64,000 nucleotides of DNA from Crossaster papposus (taxonomy: Eukaryota > Echinodermata > Asteroidea > Velatida > Solasteridae): the NCBI GenBank assembly GCA_037893245.1, contig JBAIAA010000441.1, positions 2,108,001 to 2,172,000 on the forward strand. Reading direction: 5' to 3'. Positions 33,954 to 45,896 of this stretch are shown one piece after another (positions within the stretch are counted from its first letter, which is position 1; each line of letters opens with the position of its first letter). Both the position numbers and the translations under genes were made by a program. A model generated the notes under the pieces. The model did not search any database. It was not told where the DNA came from and saw nothing but the letters and a program-made list of their open reading frames with translations.

Positions 33954-34326
33954 AGCTAGGATACACCATTTGCAGATACCGAAAATATTTACTACCGAAT
34001 TATTAAGAAATATCTTACTCATTTGAAAGTAAATAAGGATTCTACTCTAGGCATCCAGCAAAATGATTGCGCTAAATATCCTGTAATTATTCAGAAAAAT
34101 TGAATTTTATAAAGAAAAATTTGCGATCGCCGGACGGCGATCGCGAAAAAACAAAGAATAACTGCTCGACGCCGGATGAAAACAAACACTGTTTTTTGTG
34201 CTTTTCTCGGCATCCATGATTGTAACACTTCAGACAGGTCAGTTAAACGATATTTACTATAAAATACAACCCCCAAATCTACCCATTCAGGATATTTCAA
34301 GCAATTACCATTGGTGTATCCTACCT
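33954..34326. mobile_element. MITE with TTAA target and palindromic centre
   Basis: Termini AGCTAGGATACACCA and inverted TGGTGTATCCTACCT, with TTAA on both sides (33950-33953, 34327-34330). The centre carries GCGATCGCCGGACGGCGATC (with GC following), an almost perfect palindrome. TTAA targets are typical of piggyBac and Kolobok elements. This is the reference copy of a family also seen at 2031, 36212, 36767, 53945 and 63390. Confidence 0.85.
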
Positions 34327-35154
34327 TTAAATACGACAATTGTTTTAAAAGATGTTTTGTTTTTGAAGAACCATTTAACTGTTACACTGACGTTTCTAAA
34401 TTGCATCAGTTTTATTCATGTTTTATTCATGAAAATGTGAATGTTCATTAGCATAAAAACGCCAGAATGAACACAAATGTATACAATTACATGGAACACA
34501 AAAGTTCACTTTACAGTTTTTGTTTTGAAACAAAATCTAGGCCTACAAATTGAACCTAGCCCTTTAAAGATTTCATATTGTGGGAAAAGTGAGGAAAAAA
34601 ATACACCGACAATCATGTGGTGAAATCTATTACATATCGGTACCTCTGGAAATATTACTTATCGTTACGTTAAAATGGAGTCTGAGTATCAGACATTATA
34701 CCCATACAAGATAACGTCGGATACTAGACATGTTAATTTGTTGCGACCCGTGTGCCAGCCAGTCGGGATAGTCGACTGACGACAATTGGAGCAGAAATGT
34801 AGACAAAGCTGCTGATTGGCCAATTTGGCCGCACTGTTGTTGTAAACATAGCAACAGGTAAAGAGAAGACGCGATATCGCGATGAAAAACGCCTGCTGAA
34901 TGGACAGAATCTTGACATCAAGATGCAGCCTTGTTTTGCATAATTAATCACCAAATCCGCTGGAATATTATTGACACTCACCCAACGAGCAGATATTTCA
35001 TAGATATTTCATATGGTGGCCTATAGTAGTAAACAAATTTAACAAAAGTAGGCGAGGTATACTTACCAAATTCTGATAACAACGGGTTGGGTTGCATTCT
35101 AATTTGGCATGTCTGGCCAGCTAGACTGATAAGCCAGGGGGATACGGCGGGTCA
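34327..35154. other. No gene or clear repeat seen
   Basis: AT-rich sequence without exon-like blocks or recognisable element ends. Confidence 0.35.
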
Positions 35155-35412
35155 CACAACGACCTACTTCGTTGAATGTGCTCATCTCTTCAACTGGTGA
35201 AATTTCACTATATTCAAGTAAATTACTCTCACAAACTGGAACTGTACTTGGAACTATACGATTTAAAGTAAAATTCGTTCAATCGATTTAAGGACCTACT
35301 TCGTTGGCTGTGCTCTTCCCTATTTCTAACTAGTGAAATTTCACTACATTCAAGTAAATTACTCCCACAAACTGGAACTGTACTAGGGACTATACGATTT
35401 AAAGTAACATTT
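35155..35412. repeat. Two-copy tandem repeat, about 133-bp period
   Basis: GACCTACTTCGTTG, GTGAAATTTCACTA, TTCAAGTAAATTACTC and ACTATACGATTTAAAGTAA occur in the same order in both halves. Confidence 0.85.
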
Positions 35413-35539
35413 GAGTTGTGAGAGTACTCAGTATAAATTTTACTTTCAGAGAACACTGTCGACAACCATTATAACCTCAGAATTTGCATATTTCTATTTG
35501 GCAAAATCAGTTGGTGTGTGAAGTTTAGCCAGAGCAACT

Positions 35540-35820
35540 ATAGGTTTTCTCGGCTTTTTAAACAAAAAAATCATTCAAATTCACCAACTTTCGCATTCAG
35601 TTTCGTACGAGAATTTATTTTAGCAAACCAATAATTAGTCAAACCAATAGTAGCTATTTATTATTCACAATTTTAAATGTTGGTCACCATTAAACAATGT
35701 CTGCAGGGGAATATATTCGTCGTTATAGATCAAATTCGTCTATAAGCGGTTGCGCGCGGAAAGGCAGCATTCGGAGATCAAATTCGTCTTATATCAACCA
35801 ATTTCAAACTTTATGTTAAA
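35540..35820. repeat. Dispersed repeat, CATTCAATTTCGTC family, copy 3
   Basis: Shares ACTTTCGCATTCAGTTTCGT and GGAAAGGCAGCATTCGG with 19500-19760. Confidence 0.55.
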
Positions 35821-36211
35821 TAAATTAGTCTGATGTGTGCTTGACTCAATCACGCACATTCTTAAATGTTTAACGGGGATAAAATTATACATGAAAAACT
35901 GGACAAAACGGTAAAACTGACCATACTAAGTTACTATAGCCAACTATCTGGGCGCGACTGGAAAGTGTAGAAATGTATTATATTTCTAGTTTAGGATTAT
36001 AATTACGGTGAGTGAAAATTCGAAGCTACAACGATTGGCATAAGAGCAGGGCCTTAGTCAACATTCGGGAACAGAAATAAAACACAAGTTTTGAACAATT
36101 ATTTTGTTTAAGGTAATAGACAGCATTTGTAAATATTCAGAAATTAATCTTTAAAATGATAAAACAAAATTCTATACTTGATCGACTGATCATTAAAGAA
36201 AGACTATACAC

Positions 36212-36560
36212 TTGTATTTGCAGATATTACAAATTTTACAACCGAACTATTAAGCAATTATCTTACTTATTTGAAAGTAAATAGTGATTCTAGTCATCCA
36301 GCAAAATGATTGCGCTAGATATCCAGTAATTGTTCCGAAAAAATCGAATTGAAAATTCAGGATCGCCGGACGGCGATCGCGAAAAAAAAAACAGCATAAG
36401 AATCACTGCACGGTGTCGGTTGAAAACAAACGCCGTTTTTTTTTTGCTTTTCTTAGCATTCATGATTGTAAAACTTCGGACAGGTCAGTTAAACAATAGT
36501 TACTATAAAATACAAGCCCCCAAGTTCACCCATTCATGATAATTTAAGCAATTACCTTTG
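36212..36560. mobile_element. MITE, AGGATACACC family (ends eroded)
   Basis: The inner blocks and the GATCGCCGGACGGCGATCGC palindrome (36361) match 33954-34326. The terminal AGGATACACC is lost on both sides. Confidence 0.7.
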
Positions 36561-36766
36561 AAGATTTAGCATTATTTTTGTTTGTATCCTTTGCAACACA
36601 ATCGGGTTTTTTTTTATCGCACTTAAATTGTCTGCGTTTAGACCTTAGTAAAAAGAAAAATATCCATCTTGTTTTTCTTGTACACAATTATGAACATTTA
36701 CTTCAAAGTCAAGATATATTCTTTGTCATAGCTAATAATTATTTAAAAATAGGAGGAAAAGCCTAA

Positions 36767-37183
36767 AGGTAGGATACACCATTTACAGATATCGAAAAAT
36801 TGTATAAATTATTAGAAAATATCTTACTAATTTGAAAGTAAATAAGGATTCTAGGCATCCAGCAAAATGAATGCGCTAGATATCTTGTAATTGTTCTGAA
36901 AAATTCAATTTTATAACAAGAATTCGCGAAAAAAAACCAGGAACAACAAGAATAACTGACCTACGCCGGTTGAAAACGAACGCCGTTTTTCTAGCTTCTT
37001 TTCTTCTTCGGCATCCACGATTGTAAAACTTCGGACAGGTCAGTTAAACGATATTTACTATAAAATGCAACCCCCTAAACCCACCCATTCCTGATAATTC
37101 AAGCAATTACCAATGGAGTATCCTACCTTTACATCCACCCATTCCTGATAATTCAAGCAATTACCAATGGTGTAATCCTACAT
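36767..37183. mobile_element. MITE, AGGATACACC family, with duplicated right end
   Basis: Starts AGGTAGGATACACCA. A first right end (GAGTATCCTACCT, 37127) is followed by a second copy of the last 50 bases ending near 37183 (GTGTAATCCTACAT). The central palindrome is deleted to GAATTCGCG. Confidence 0.75.
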
Positions 37184-37293
37184 TTAAACTGGTATAAGTT
37201 GTCTTACCTTTTAAGATGTCTTGATGTGAACTGCATAAATATGATTATACTTCCTGAAACCAAATGACAAGAATTATTTTCCATTAGGCAATG

Positions 37294-37506
37294 TTGCCTC
37301 CGAGTAGTCCGGGACAGGGAGGGGCCGAGTACGCGATCGACGTGAAGCAGGGGCTCAGGGAGATTTATACAAATCTCGCATCCTTTTTCTACCTGGTCCT
37401 GCTGGGCTCTACATACTGTGCCTCTATATACAATGACATAAGCAATTCAAACTCGCATCTCTTTTCTACAAATCTTTTTTGTTTACGTGACATAAGGTTC
37501 TATTAG
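37294..37506 (+). CDS. Possible exon with one membrane segment
   Basis: TTTTCCATTAG precedes an ATG that opens 70 codons. The first 25 or so use GC-rich codons (PPSSPGQGGAEYAIDVKQGL), unlike the flanks, followed by a hydrophobic stretch LASFFYLVLLGSTYCASIY. The ORF then becomes AT-rich and stops at 37506. The GC-rich half may be a real 5' exon whose end I cannot place. No family was recognised. Confidence 0.3.
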   Translation: MPPSSPGQGGAEYAIDVKQGLREIYTNLASFFYLVLLGSTYCASIYNDISNSNSHLFSTNLFCLRDIRFY

Positions 37507-38405
37507 GAAGATTTCAAAGGAAACTAAAACGATTAAAGTTGGGACCGAGTCGACTCCGTTGTATCATCAAAAATTATATAACTGACATACAGATCCTTGT
37601 TATTGATTGGGGGAACTTACACCACGTGACATTCATTATTGCACATGTACAATAAGTAAAGACAAAACGGCAGAACAAGAGCAAACAGCTAAACAAACAC
37701 TGGAATAATGCGGATGGAAGTCATGGCAACTGTATCTTTATCGGTCAATATACTTATATTTACACCGCAAAACTTAATTAGTGCTATTAATGTTGGCCTT
37801 ATGTGCATGTTGGGGACAATTAAACCATTCATATTCAATCTTATTTGTATCCGTCTTCATATTTATTGCCACTGAATAAATGTAAATATAAAAGATTAAG
37901 ACAAATGATTTCAACAAACAGAAGAAACAAAGTGGTGGACGTACTTCTCCAAGCTTATATTGGAGACGTCAATGCTTTGCAACAGTTTGGAAAAAAAATA
38001 TTTATGTCAGGGGACGCCTATTACAAGTATTAGACACCAACTAGTTCAGTTAACCTAGTACACATGAAGTAAAGTTTAAATTCTTTTGAGAACACGATTA
38101 CGCCTTTATAGTCCAGACAGAAATTACGTTTCGTTTTTGTTTTGATTACGAAGCAACTACGTACGAGTTGAGCCACCTGTTGTTTTGGAAAAAAGATTGA
38201 CTATGGCCTACCCTATTTTTTGACCTGATGAATTAATAGACAGATTTCATTTTGAAATTAAAGTGTTTGTATGGGTTTAGCTACACGCATCCGATATGTA
38301 ACCATTTGTTTATTATTCATTTTGAATTACATGTGTATACCTTATATAATTAATGTTGAGTCAATTTATTTTGCATTATTCCATGCATGTGAATGTACAC
38401 TAAAG
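37507..38405. other. No gene or clear repeat seen
   Basis: AT-rich sequence with no recognisable motif or element end. Confidence 0.35.
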
Positions 38406-38602
38406 TCATCACAAAAAGTACCGAGACATTTAAACATTTGCCAATAATTAACGGTTCGAAATGGTATGGATTAATCGAAGCAAAAAAACAATGCATAATT
38501 TTGTTTTGCGTATTCTGACACCTCGATTGTCACGATGTTGCGGAGCGGAGATAGTCGTAGGTCCAGTTTCAAAAGTGACAATCGTGCATCCCTATAGAAA
38601 TA
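38406..38602. mobile_element. Half copy of the CACAAAAAGT long-TIR element
   Basis: ATCACAAAAAGTACCGAGAC through GTTTCAAAAGTGACAATCGT matches the left arm of 59102-59558. The right arm is missing. Confidence 0.7.
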
Positions 38603-39584
38603 GATATGCCCGCCTTTTCATTTGAATTTAAATCGCTTGTTTGTTGCATGTTGGATCGATCGAGATGACCATCGGCGTATCCTAGTCAGGAAGTGACAAC
38701 AAACAGACGAGCGTCGTATAACTTCTAAACTTGTTTACAAATTGATAGCAAGAAAAGTGTTACTCTCTAAAAACAGTTGTTATAAATATTATATTAATTC
38801 TAACAAGGATTTTAAAAAGCAAAATGTGTTTCTTGAACATTTCAACCTGACGTTTCACCTTGTCTCAGTTTGAATTATGTTTGCACGAATCATCATTTAT
38901 CGATGGATGATTAAAAGTGTATACACAAACAATGCATTATGCTTGTATGAACAATATACTTCACGGGTGGGAGAAGTCTCAATGCCTGAAGCTTGACAAA
39001 GTAAAATCTTGCATGTGTATGTGCATATAGTTTCTACAGCCGCATGTAAATTGTACATGTACATGTACATATAAATTGTATACCATAAGTATATGCACTT
39101 ATATGCACTGAGGTCAGCAGTCCAAGCCCGAAAAGGTCATCTCCAAGGCTTGCGGCTTGGCCTCTGTCATGGGGGTCGTAAATAACCGTCTGATCCAGCT
39201 GGTAAGGTTTGTACAGAAAAACCCCGGTGTCAGGGGTTTTGTGTAGACGACAACGTGCTGGTAATGAAAAACCGAGGATTATTTCGCAACAACCCCGAAT
39301 GGTGGTTTTCCCATTGTTTTGTTCCCATTATTAAAGGTTGTATACACCATTTGATTTTGTTGTAATTTTCATAAATGGATGGGTTATAGGGGATTTAGAT
39401 TTTATAGTAAATATTGCGACGCCGACGTTTTGTGTTCATATGATTATAAATGCTGGAAAAACCAATACAAATGTTGTTCTTGTATAGTCTGGTACGCTGA
39501 CTTCCTTTATAGACGAAACAAGGCAATGTTGTGTCAGGAAATTATCGGGTTAAGAAACCAGACTACTTGGCTTGTACCTTTCGA
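38603..39584. other. Mostly featureless; fragment of R1-type sequence
   Basis: Contains GTACATGTACATGTACAT near 39055. A stretch at 39285-39360 (CGCAACAACCCC, ATTAAAGGTTGTATACACC) recalls the left part of repeat R1. No exon was recognised. Confidence 0.4.
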
Positions 39585-40072
39585 GTTCGAGTTTGTAATC
39601 AAAAAGTTGGAATTTTCCTGAAAAAATAATCACCGAGAATAATTGTTTACTCCAAATATTAGAGGTGGTATACACCACTTTTCCCAACTTGAGAACGCTT
39701 GCAATGATTTCACAGAATGATTGAGACTGTTATTTACGTACATGCAGTTAAGTAATGTATTTCATTAATAATCCAGTAGGCCAAAGTGTCTTTTTATTGT
39801 TATGTTTGCAAATGTGTACACTACAAAACCTACCCATATATCGCTCGAGTTTGTGTGTAAACGGGAATTTGAGGGGGAGACGTTGTTTTTCGAAATTAAG
39901 TGGAATGTGATGTTATATATTTTTTTAAATACACATTTATTTCATTGTCATTCAGTAACACTGAATACATAAAAGGATTTACTCAATATATTTTTTTCCA
40001 AGAGAAACAAAAACACCAGTGCAAACACGGCCTATACATTAGTACGCTACCCTCAAACAAAAAGGTATTTGA
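39585..40072. repeat. Dispersed repeat R1, copy 4 (diverged)
   Basis: AACGCTTGCAATGATTTCAC, TTACGTACATGCAGTTAAG and AGAAACAAAAACACCAGTGC show homology to the other three copies, with more changes and small deletions. Confidence 0.7.
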
Positions 40073-40563
40073 GGGAAATTAGGGGGGGGGGGAGGACGGA
40101 CATTTCCCAATGTTTTGTATTATTCTCGTATTGCAATTTCTGTCATTCCCAAAGTAATATAAAATGGGGACAATGCAATTAAGAGTATAATCGTTTCATT
40201 TTAAAATCAAAATACTATCGTCGAAGCATGAGTACCACAGCGATCTTTGCGAGATAAAACGAATGCTACTCTGTATTATTGTTTTGTCTCAAATGTTCAG
40301 ACGAGTGCTATTTCACGATTCGAGAAGCTAACACTTAATTGAGGGGTTAACTTACTAAATAATTATTCAAATATTCGCATGATATTTCTGACTTTCATGT
40401 CCAGTTCTTTAATTTCTAGCCTATGCTTCCTGAAACTTAGCCTCACAGTACAGTGTGGCCCGTATGTTGCGCTAGTAGTACTGTCTAACTTAACTCAGCA
40501 TACGGAGACCACAACTGCAGATAATGTTGTTTGAATCCTATTGGACCTAACAGTGATTCTTAC

Positions 40564-40647
40564 CTGGGCTTTGCCGACTGACATCAACGGTGTAAACCCA
40601 ATCACCACCATCACAAATAGCCTAGCTCCTGATATTGTCCACGCCAT
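40564..40647 (-). CDS. Signal-peptide first exon of an unknown gene
   Basis: On the minus strand an ATG opens 28 codons ending at a perfect donor, CCCAG|GTAAGAATC. The peptide starts MAWTISGARLFVMVVIGFTP, followed by LMSVGKAQ. It has a short polar start, an Arg before a hydrophobic core, then small residues that could form a cleavage site (SVGKA). This is a typical secreted or type I membrane first exon, leaving in phase 0. The sequence between it and 37 kb shows no clear second exon, so the rest lies further left or in exons I cannot recognise. The first copy of the 2-kb duplication begins about 140 bp upstream. Confidence 0.55.
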
Positions 40648-41519
40648 TTCTCAAGTATGGATATTCTCCTCACTTTTTTTTACAAAAAAAAGCACTAATG
40701 TTTATCTCCAATAACCAAAGTATTCGTGTTATAAAGCACAGGTAGCCCTATACGATGAACGCGTCGCGTGCGTACCGTGTACACTGTGAACGTTGAAAAG
40801 GGGGTTACACCCTATACAGTATTTCTTTGTACTTGATGTAAAGGTCAAAAGGAATTTTCCATAAGCAAAAAAAACTGCTGATTCGTATAAAATCAACAAG
40901 ATCCAGCTCCCAGTGCGTTCTTAACGGTTGGCGTCACTTTCTGAACGTGAACAAAATAATAGAATTCCCCCTCAAAACCAACCATCATTTCACAATCGCC
41001 TCTGTCTGTATATTTCACTCAAAGGTTAACAGTCACAGAAACACCGTAGTTATGTCACTGGAAGGCGGCGCCATGTTGCAACGAATTCAGTAATCCGCCG
41101 AAACTTGGTGATGATGTAGCTTCACAAATAGAAGATAATAGTTAATATATAGAGACTATTGACGATATAGAGACTAGAGACTATAGAGGCTAGATACTAG
41201 AGACTAGAAACTAGAGACTGTATAGAGACTACTATATAGAGACGAGACTATATTTAGAGACTAGAGACTATTATTTATAGAGACTATTATGGACTACATA
41301 AAGACTATATAAAGACTAGAGACAATAAAGAGACTCGAGACTATACAGAGACTATAGAGAGTACAGACTATTTTTGACTAGAGACTATAGAGACTATTAA
41401 GACTAGAGACTATATATAGACTATAGAGTCTAGAGATAGAGACTAGAGACTATATCGAGACTAGATACAAGACTATAGGGACTATAGGGACTAAAGAGAC
41501 TAGAGACTTATAATTATGA

Positions 41520-41699
41520 AGCACGATATGTGGCAGAGAAACCCCCCCCCCCCCCCTCTTTTGTGTTGACCATTGTGTTCCCGGAATCTCAGGAATTCCT
41601 TTTAGGTTTCAAGGGGGGATGTGTTAGGTTACAATAGTGTTGAGTGCGTATAAAGTATAGGAATAAGATGGGGGGTACCCCTCTGCCACATATCGTGCT
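41520..41699. mobile_element. 180-bp MITE in minisatellite, copy 1
   Basis: AGCACGATATGTGGCAGAG and its exact complement are the termini. A C-run follows the left end and a G-run precedes the right one, so the inverted repeats are extended. Confidence 0.8.
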
Positions 41700-42473
41700 G
41701 GGTATATAGAGACTGACTATAATATGAGACTAGAGACTACATAGAGACTAGAGACTATAGACTACATATAGACTATATAGAGACTAGAGATTATATTACA
41801 GAATGGATACTAGAGACTATATAGAGACTAGAGACTAGAGACTATAGAGACTATAATAATAGAGACTAGAGACTATTATTTATAGAGACTATTATGAACT
41901 GTATAGAGACTATATAGAGACTAGAGACTATATAGAGACTAGAGACTATATAGAGGCTAGAGACTATAGAGACTATAGAAACTATAATATATAGACTAGA
42001 GACTATAGAGACTAGAGACTATTATTTATAGAGAATAGAGACAATATAGAGACTATAGAGACTGGCAGAAACTATAGATACTACTGAGACTACAGAGACT
42101 AGAAACTATATAGAGACTACAGAGTCTAGTGACTAGAGACTATTGTAGAGACTATATACTATTATAGAGACTAGAGACTATATGGTAGATAAATGTTTAG
42201 AGACTACTGTATACTTGCTACTAAATACTAGATACTATATAATATACTGTAGAGACTATACATGTATATAGACTAGAGACTAGAAAGAGACTATAGACTA
42301 TATAGAGACTATATATAAATATATAGAGACTAGAGACTACAGACTACTGTATACTAGATATAGTCCAGGTAAAATAGAGACTATTATAGAGACTAGATAT
42401 AGACTAGAGTCTAGAGATAGAGACTGGGTACTATATAGAGACTACAGAGACTAGAGACTATAGACTATAGACT

Positions 42474-42833
42474 ATTTTATAACACATCACTCACAGATTC
42501 TGTGTCTTGATTGGCCGAGAGCGCGTCACGTGTCACTTGCTATTTTTACTATACTTGCGCTATCCAAAAAGACTATACCACGCAAAAAGGACTATGCGCA
42601 TAGCAACACACGAACTATGCGCATAGCAACGAAAGCGTGACTGAAACCCAGACGTGTGTTTCGGTGCATTGCGTAAACATTGCTCTATCACCTTCGCACC
42701 CGTTCATCAAGGCAACAAAGTACACGTATGATCGAGAGACGTATAATTCGGAGATTTTTTTGTCATTACTATACTTTCAGGAAGCTTAAATTGTGCAGAA
42801 TCTGTGAGTGAGGTGTTATAAAACAAATATTGA
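42474..42833. mobile_element. TIR element in the duplication, copy 1
   Basis: TTTATAACACATCACTCACA at the left is answered by an inverted TGTGAGTGAGGTGTTATAAA at the right, about 27 bp of TIR. The interior has TTGATTGGCC, GCGTCACGTG and a doubled ACTATGCGCATAGCAAC. Confidence 0.75.
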
Positions 42834-43598
42834 CTGCTTTATTTCGCGGTATAGTAAAACTAGTAGAACGTTGAAAAGGGGGTTACACCCTATACAGTAT
42901 TTCTTTGTACTTGATGTAAAGGTCAAAAGGAATTTTCCATAAGCAAAAAAAACTGCTGATTCGTATAAAATCAACAAGATCCAGCTCCCAGTGCGTTCTT
43001 AACGATTGGCGTCACTTTCTGAACGTGAACAAAATAATGGAATTCCCCCTCAAAACCAACCATCATTTCACAATCGCCTCTGTCTGTATATTTCACTCAA
43101 AGGTTAACAGTCACAGAAACACCGTAGTTATGTCACTGGAAGGCGGCGCCATGTTGCAACGAATTCAGTAATCCGCCGAAACTTGGTGATGATGTAGCTT
43201 CACAAATAGAAGATAATAGTTAATATATAGAGACTATTGACGATATAGAGACTAGAGACTATAGAGGCTAGATACTAGAGACTAGAAACTAGAGACTGTA
43301 TAGAGACTACTATATAGAGACGAGACTATATTTAGAGACTAGAGACTATTATTTATAGAGACTATTATGAACTACATAAAGACTATATAAAGAATAGAGA
43401 CAATATAGAGACTCGAGACTATACAGAGACTATAGAGAGTACAGACTATTTTTGACTAGAGACTATAGAGACTATTAAGACTAGAGACTATATATAGACT
43501 ATAGAGTCTAGAGTCTAGAGACTAGAGACTATATCGAGACTAGATACAAGACTATAGGGACTATAGGGACTAAAGAGACTAGAGACTTATAATTATGA

Positions 43599-43782
43599 AG
43601 CACGATATGTGGCAGAGAAACCCCCCCCCCCCCCCCCCTCTTTTGTGTTGACCATTGTGTTCCCGGAATCTCAGGAATTCCTTTTAGGTTTCAAGGGGGG
43701 ATGTGTTAGGTTACAATAGTGTTGAGTGCGTATAAAGTATAGGAATAAGATGGGGGGGTACCCCTCTGCCACATATCGTGCT
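43599..43782. mobile_element. MITE in minisatellite, copy 2
   Basis: Second copy of 41520-41699, carried along by the tandem duplication. The C- and G-runs are slightly longer. Confidence 0.8.
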
Positions 43783-44525
43783 GGGTATATAAAGACTGAC
43801 TATAATATGAGACTAGAGACTACATAGAGACTAGAGACTATAGACTACATATAGACTATATAGAGACTAGAGATTATATTACAGAATGGATACTAGAGAC
43901 TATATAGAGACTAGAGACTAGAGACTATAGAGACTATAATAATAGAGACTAGAGACTATTATTTATAGAGACTATTATGAACTGTATAGAGACTATATAG
44001 AGACTAGAGACTATATAGAGACTAGAGACTATAGAGACTATAGAAACTATAATATATAGACTAGAGACTATAGAGACTATAGACTATTATTTATAGAGAA
44101 TAGAGACAATATAGAGACTATAGAGACTGGCAGAAACTATAGATACTACTGAGACTACAGAGACTAGAAACTATATAGAGACTACAGAGTCTAGTGACTA
44201 GAGACTATTGTAGAGACTATATACTATTATAGAGACTAGAGACTATATGGTAGATAAATGTTTAGAGACTGTATACTTGCTACTAAATACTAGATACTAT
44301 ATAATATACTGTAGAGACTATACATGTATATAGACTAGAGACTAGAAAGAGACTATAGACTATATAGAGACTATATATAAATATATAGAGACTAGAGACT
44401 ACAGACTACTGTATACTAGATATAGTCCAGGTAAAATAGAGACTATTATAGAGACTAGATATAGACTAGAGTCTAGAGATAGAGACTGGGTACTATATAG
44501 AGACTACAGACTAGAGACTATAGAC

Positions 44526-44880
44526 TATTTTATAACACATCACTCACAGATTCTGTGTCTTGATTGGCCGAGAGCGCGTCACGTGTCACTTGCTATTTTT
44601 ACTATTTTTTACTTGCGCTATCCAAAAAGACTATACCACGCAAAAAGGACTATGCGCATAGCAACACACGAACTATGCGCATAGCAACGAAAGCGTGACT
44701 GAAACCCAGACGTGTGTTTCAATGCATTGCGTAAACATTGCTCTATCACCTTCGCACCCGTTCATCAAGGCAACAAAGTACACGTATGATCGAGAGACGT
44801 ATAATTCGGAGATTTTTTTGTCATTACTATACTTTCAGGAAGCTTAAATTGTGCAGAATCTGTGAGTGAGGTGTTATAAA
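44526..44880. mobile_element. TIR element in the duplication, copy 2
   Basis: Second copy of 42474-42833, with the same termini and interior. Confidence 0.75.
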
Positions 44881-44881
44881 A

Positions 44882-45043
44882 CAAATATTGACTGCTTTAT
44901 TTCGCGGTATAGTAAAACTAGCCTCCCTCGGTGATCCATGGAGCATTCTATTTTCCCTCGGCTTCGCCTCGGGAAAATAGAATGCTCCATGGATCACCTC
45001 GGGAGGCTAGTTTTACTATACCACTCAAAGCAGTCAATATTTG
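44882..45043. repeat. Foldback palindrome at the duplication edge
   Basis: CAAATATTGACTGCTTT opens and AAAGCAGTCAATATTTG closes a 162-bp inverted repeat. The inner arms (CTAGCCTCCC, GATCCATGGAGCATTCTATT) are nearly perfect around a CGGCTTCGCC loop, with one bulge at TTTCGCGG versus AGTGG. Confidence 0.92.
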
Positions 45044-45083
45044 TATAATAGAGACTAGATACTATTATAGAGACTAGAGACTA

Positions 45084-45560
45084 TAGCCGTGTTCGCACTA
45101 GATAAACATTTTGGGTAACTTTACCATGACGCCGGGTAACATTCCGATGGGTTAATCTTCCCACCGTCCGCACTTGGATTTAATTGACGCGGGTAGAATT
45201 GCCGAGACCATGGGTAAACTAACCGAGCTGGCTCCAAAACAATAAAGAGGGCGCCCTACGTGACCTATGACCGCGACTTGACGACCGGATCGTTTGTTTC
45301 CGAGCTAGCTCTCAACATTCGACCGGGTGATGATAGAAGATTTAACCCAGAAATCGCGTCCGCACTGGATTTTCTGGCTCGGTTAAAACTGACCTGGTCA
45401 ATCTTCCTGGGCACCTTTGGCTCGGTTAAACTACCCACGCGGCGTGGGTAAGTTACCTGTGAGGCAAGTTACCCAGGCTGTTCGATATGGACTTAAAATG
45501 GGTAAGTTACCCATTGGCTTGGTTAGTTTGCCCAAATTAAGTCCAGTGCGAACAGGGCTT
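45084..45560. mobile_element. 477-bp TIR element in minisatellite
   Basis: The left end AGCCGTGTTCGCACTAGA and the inverted right end TCCAGTGCGAACAGGGCT match, and GGGTAACTT/AAGTTACCC blocks recur inside. The flanks are TAT and TAA, so a 3-bp target is possible. A 63-codon frame inside shows no known motif. Confidence 0.7.
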
Positions 45561-45689
45561 AAATAGAGGCTAGAGAAATGTACAGAGACTAGAGACTATA
45601 TATAGAGACTATAGAGACTATATAGAGACTAGAGACTATAGAGACTATATAGAGACTAGAGACTATAGAGACTATATACCAGAGAGACT

Positions 45690-45885
45690 ATATGACTAAT
45701 TTACATAAATCGTTAATCCCTGCCGCGTAATATATTTATTCCAATATTTGGGTATATTATTATTATTATTTAAAAAAATTGAAAAGTTTATTTTGCTGAT
45801 TTTACTTACATATCCTTACTTCAATAACATTTTCTAAAGCATATACGTGACTGAATAATTATGGGAACATAGTAATTATTAAACT
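45690..45885 (+). repeat. Dispersed repeat shared with 20095-20312
   Basis: Inverted relative to the 20-kb copy. LINE copy B begins within a few bases of its right end, so it may have been the LINE's target. Confidence 0.75.
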
Positions 45886-45896
45886 CAAACCACCTT

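Larger units (their letters stand above)
40787..42866. repeat. 2.08-kb tandem duplication, copy 1
   Basis: Starts GAACGTTGAAAAGGGGGTTA and ends at GGTATAGTAAAACTAG. The whole unit, including a MITE, a TIR element and the GAGACTA minisatellite, is repeated at once in copy 2 with only small differences. Confidence 0.92.
42867..44920. repeat. 2.08-kb tandem duplication, copy 2
   Basis: Repeats 40787-42866 in direct orientation. It ends at GGTATAGTAAAACTAG, where copy 1 jumps to the next unit start but copy 2 continues into the foldback at 44882-45043. Confidence 0.92.
41140..45690. repeat. GAGACTA minisatellite
   Basis: Irregular tandem units built from TAGAGACTA and TATAGAGAC (about 9-20 bp). 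They are broken by inserted elements at 41520, 42474, 43599, 44526, 44882 and 45084. No coding capacity. Confidence 0.9.

Noticed and set aside
45260..45451. 63-codon frame in the 45084-45560 element.
   Set aside because: Too short, within a TIR element, no transposase motif.
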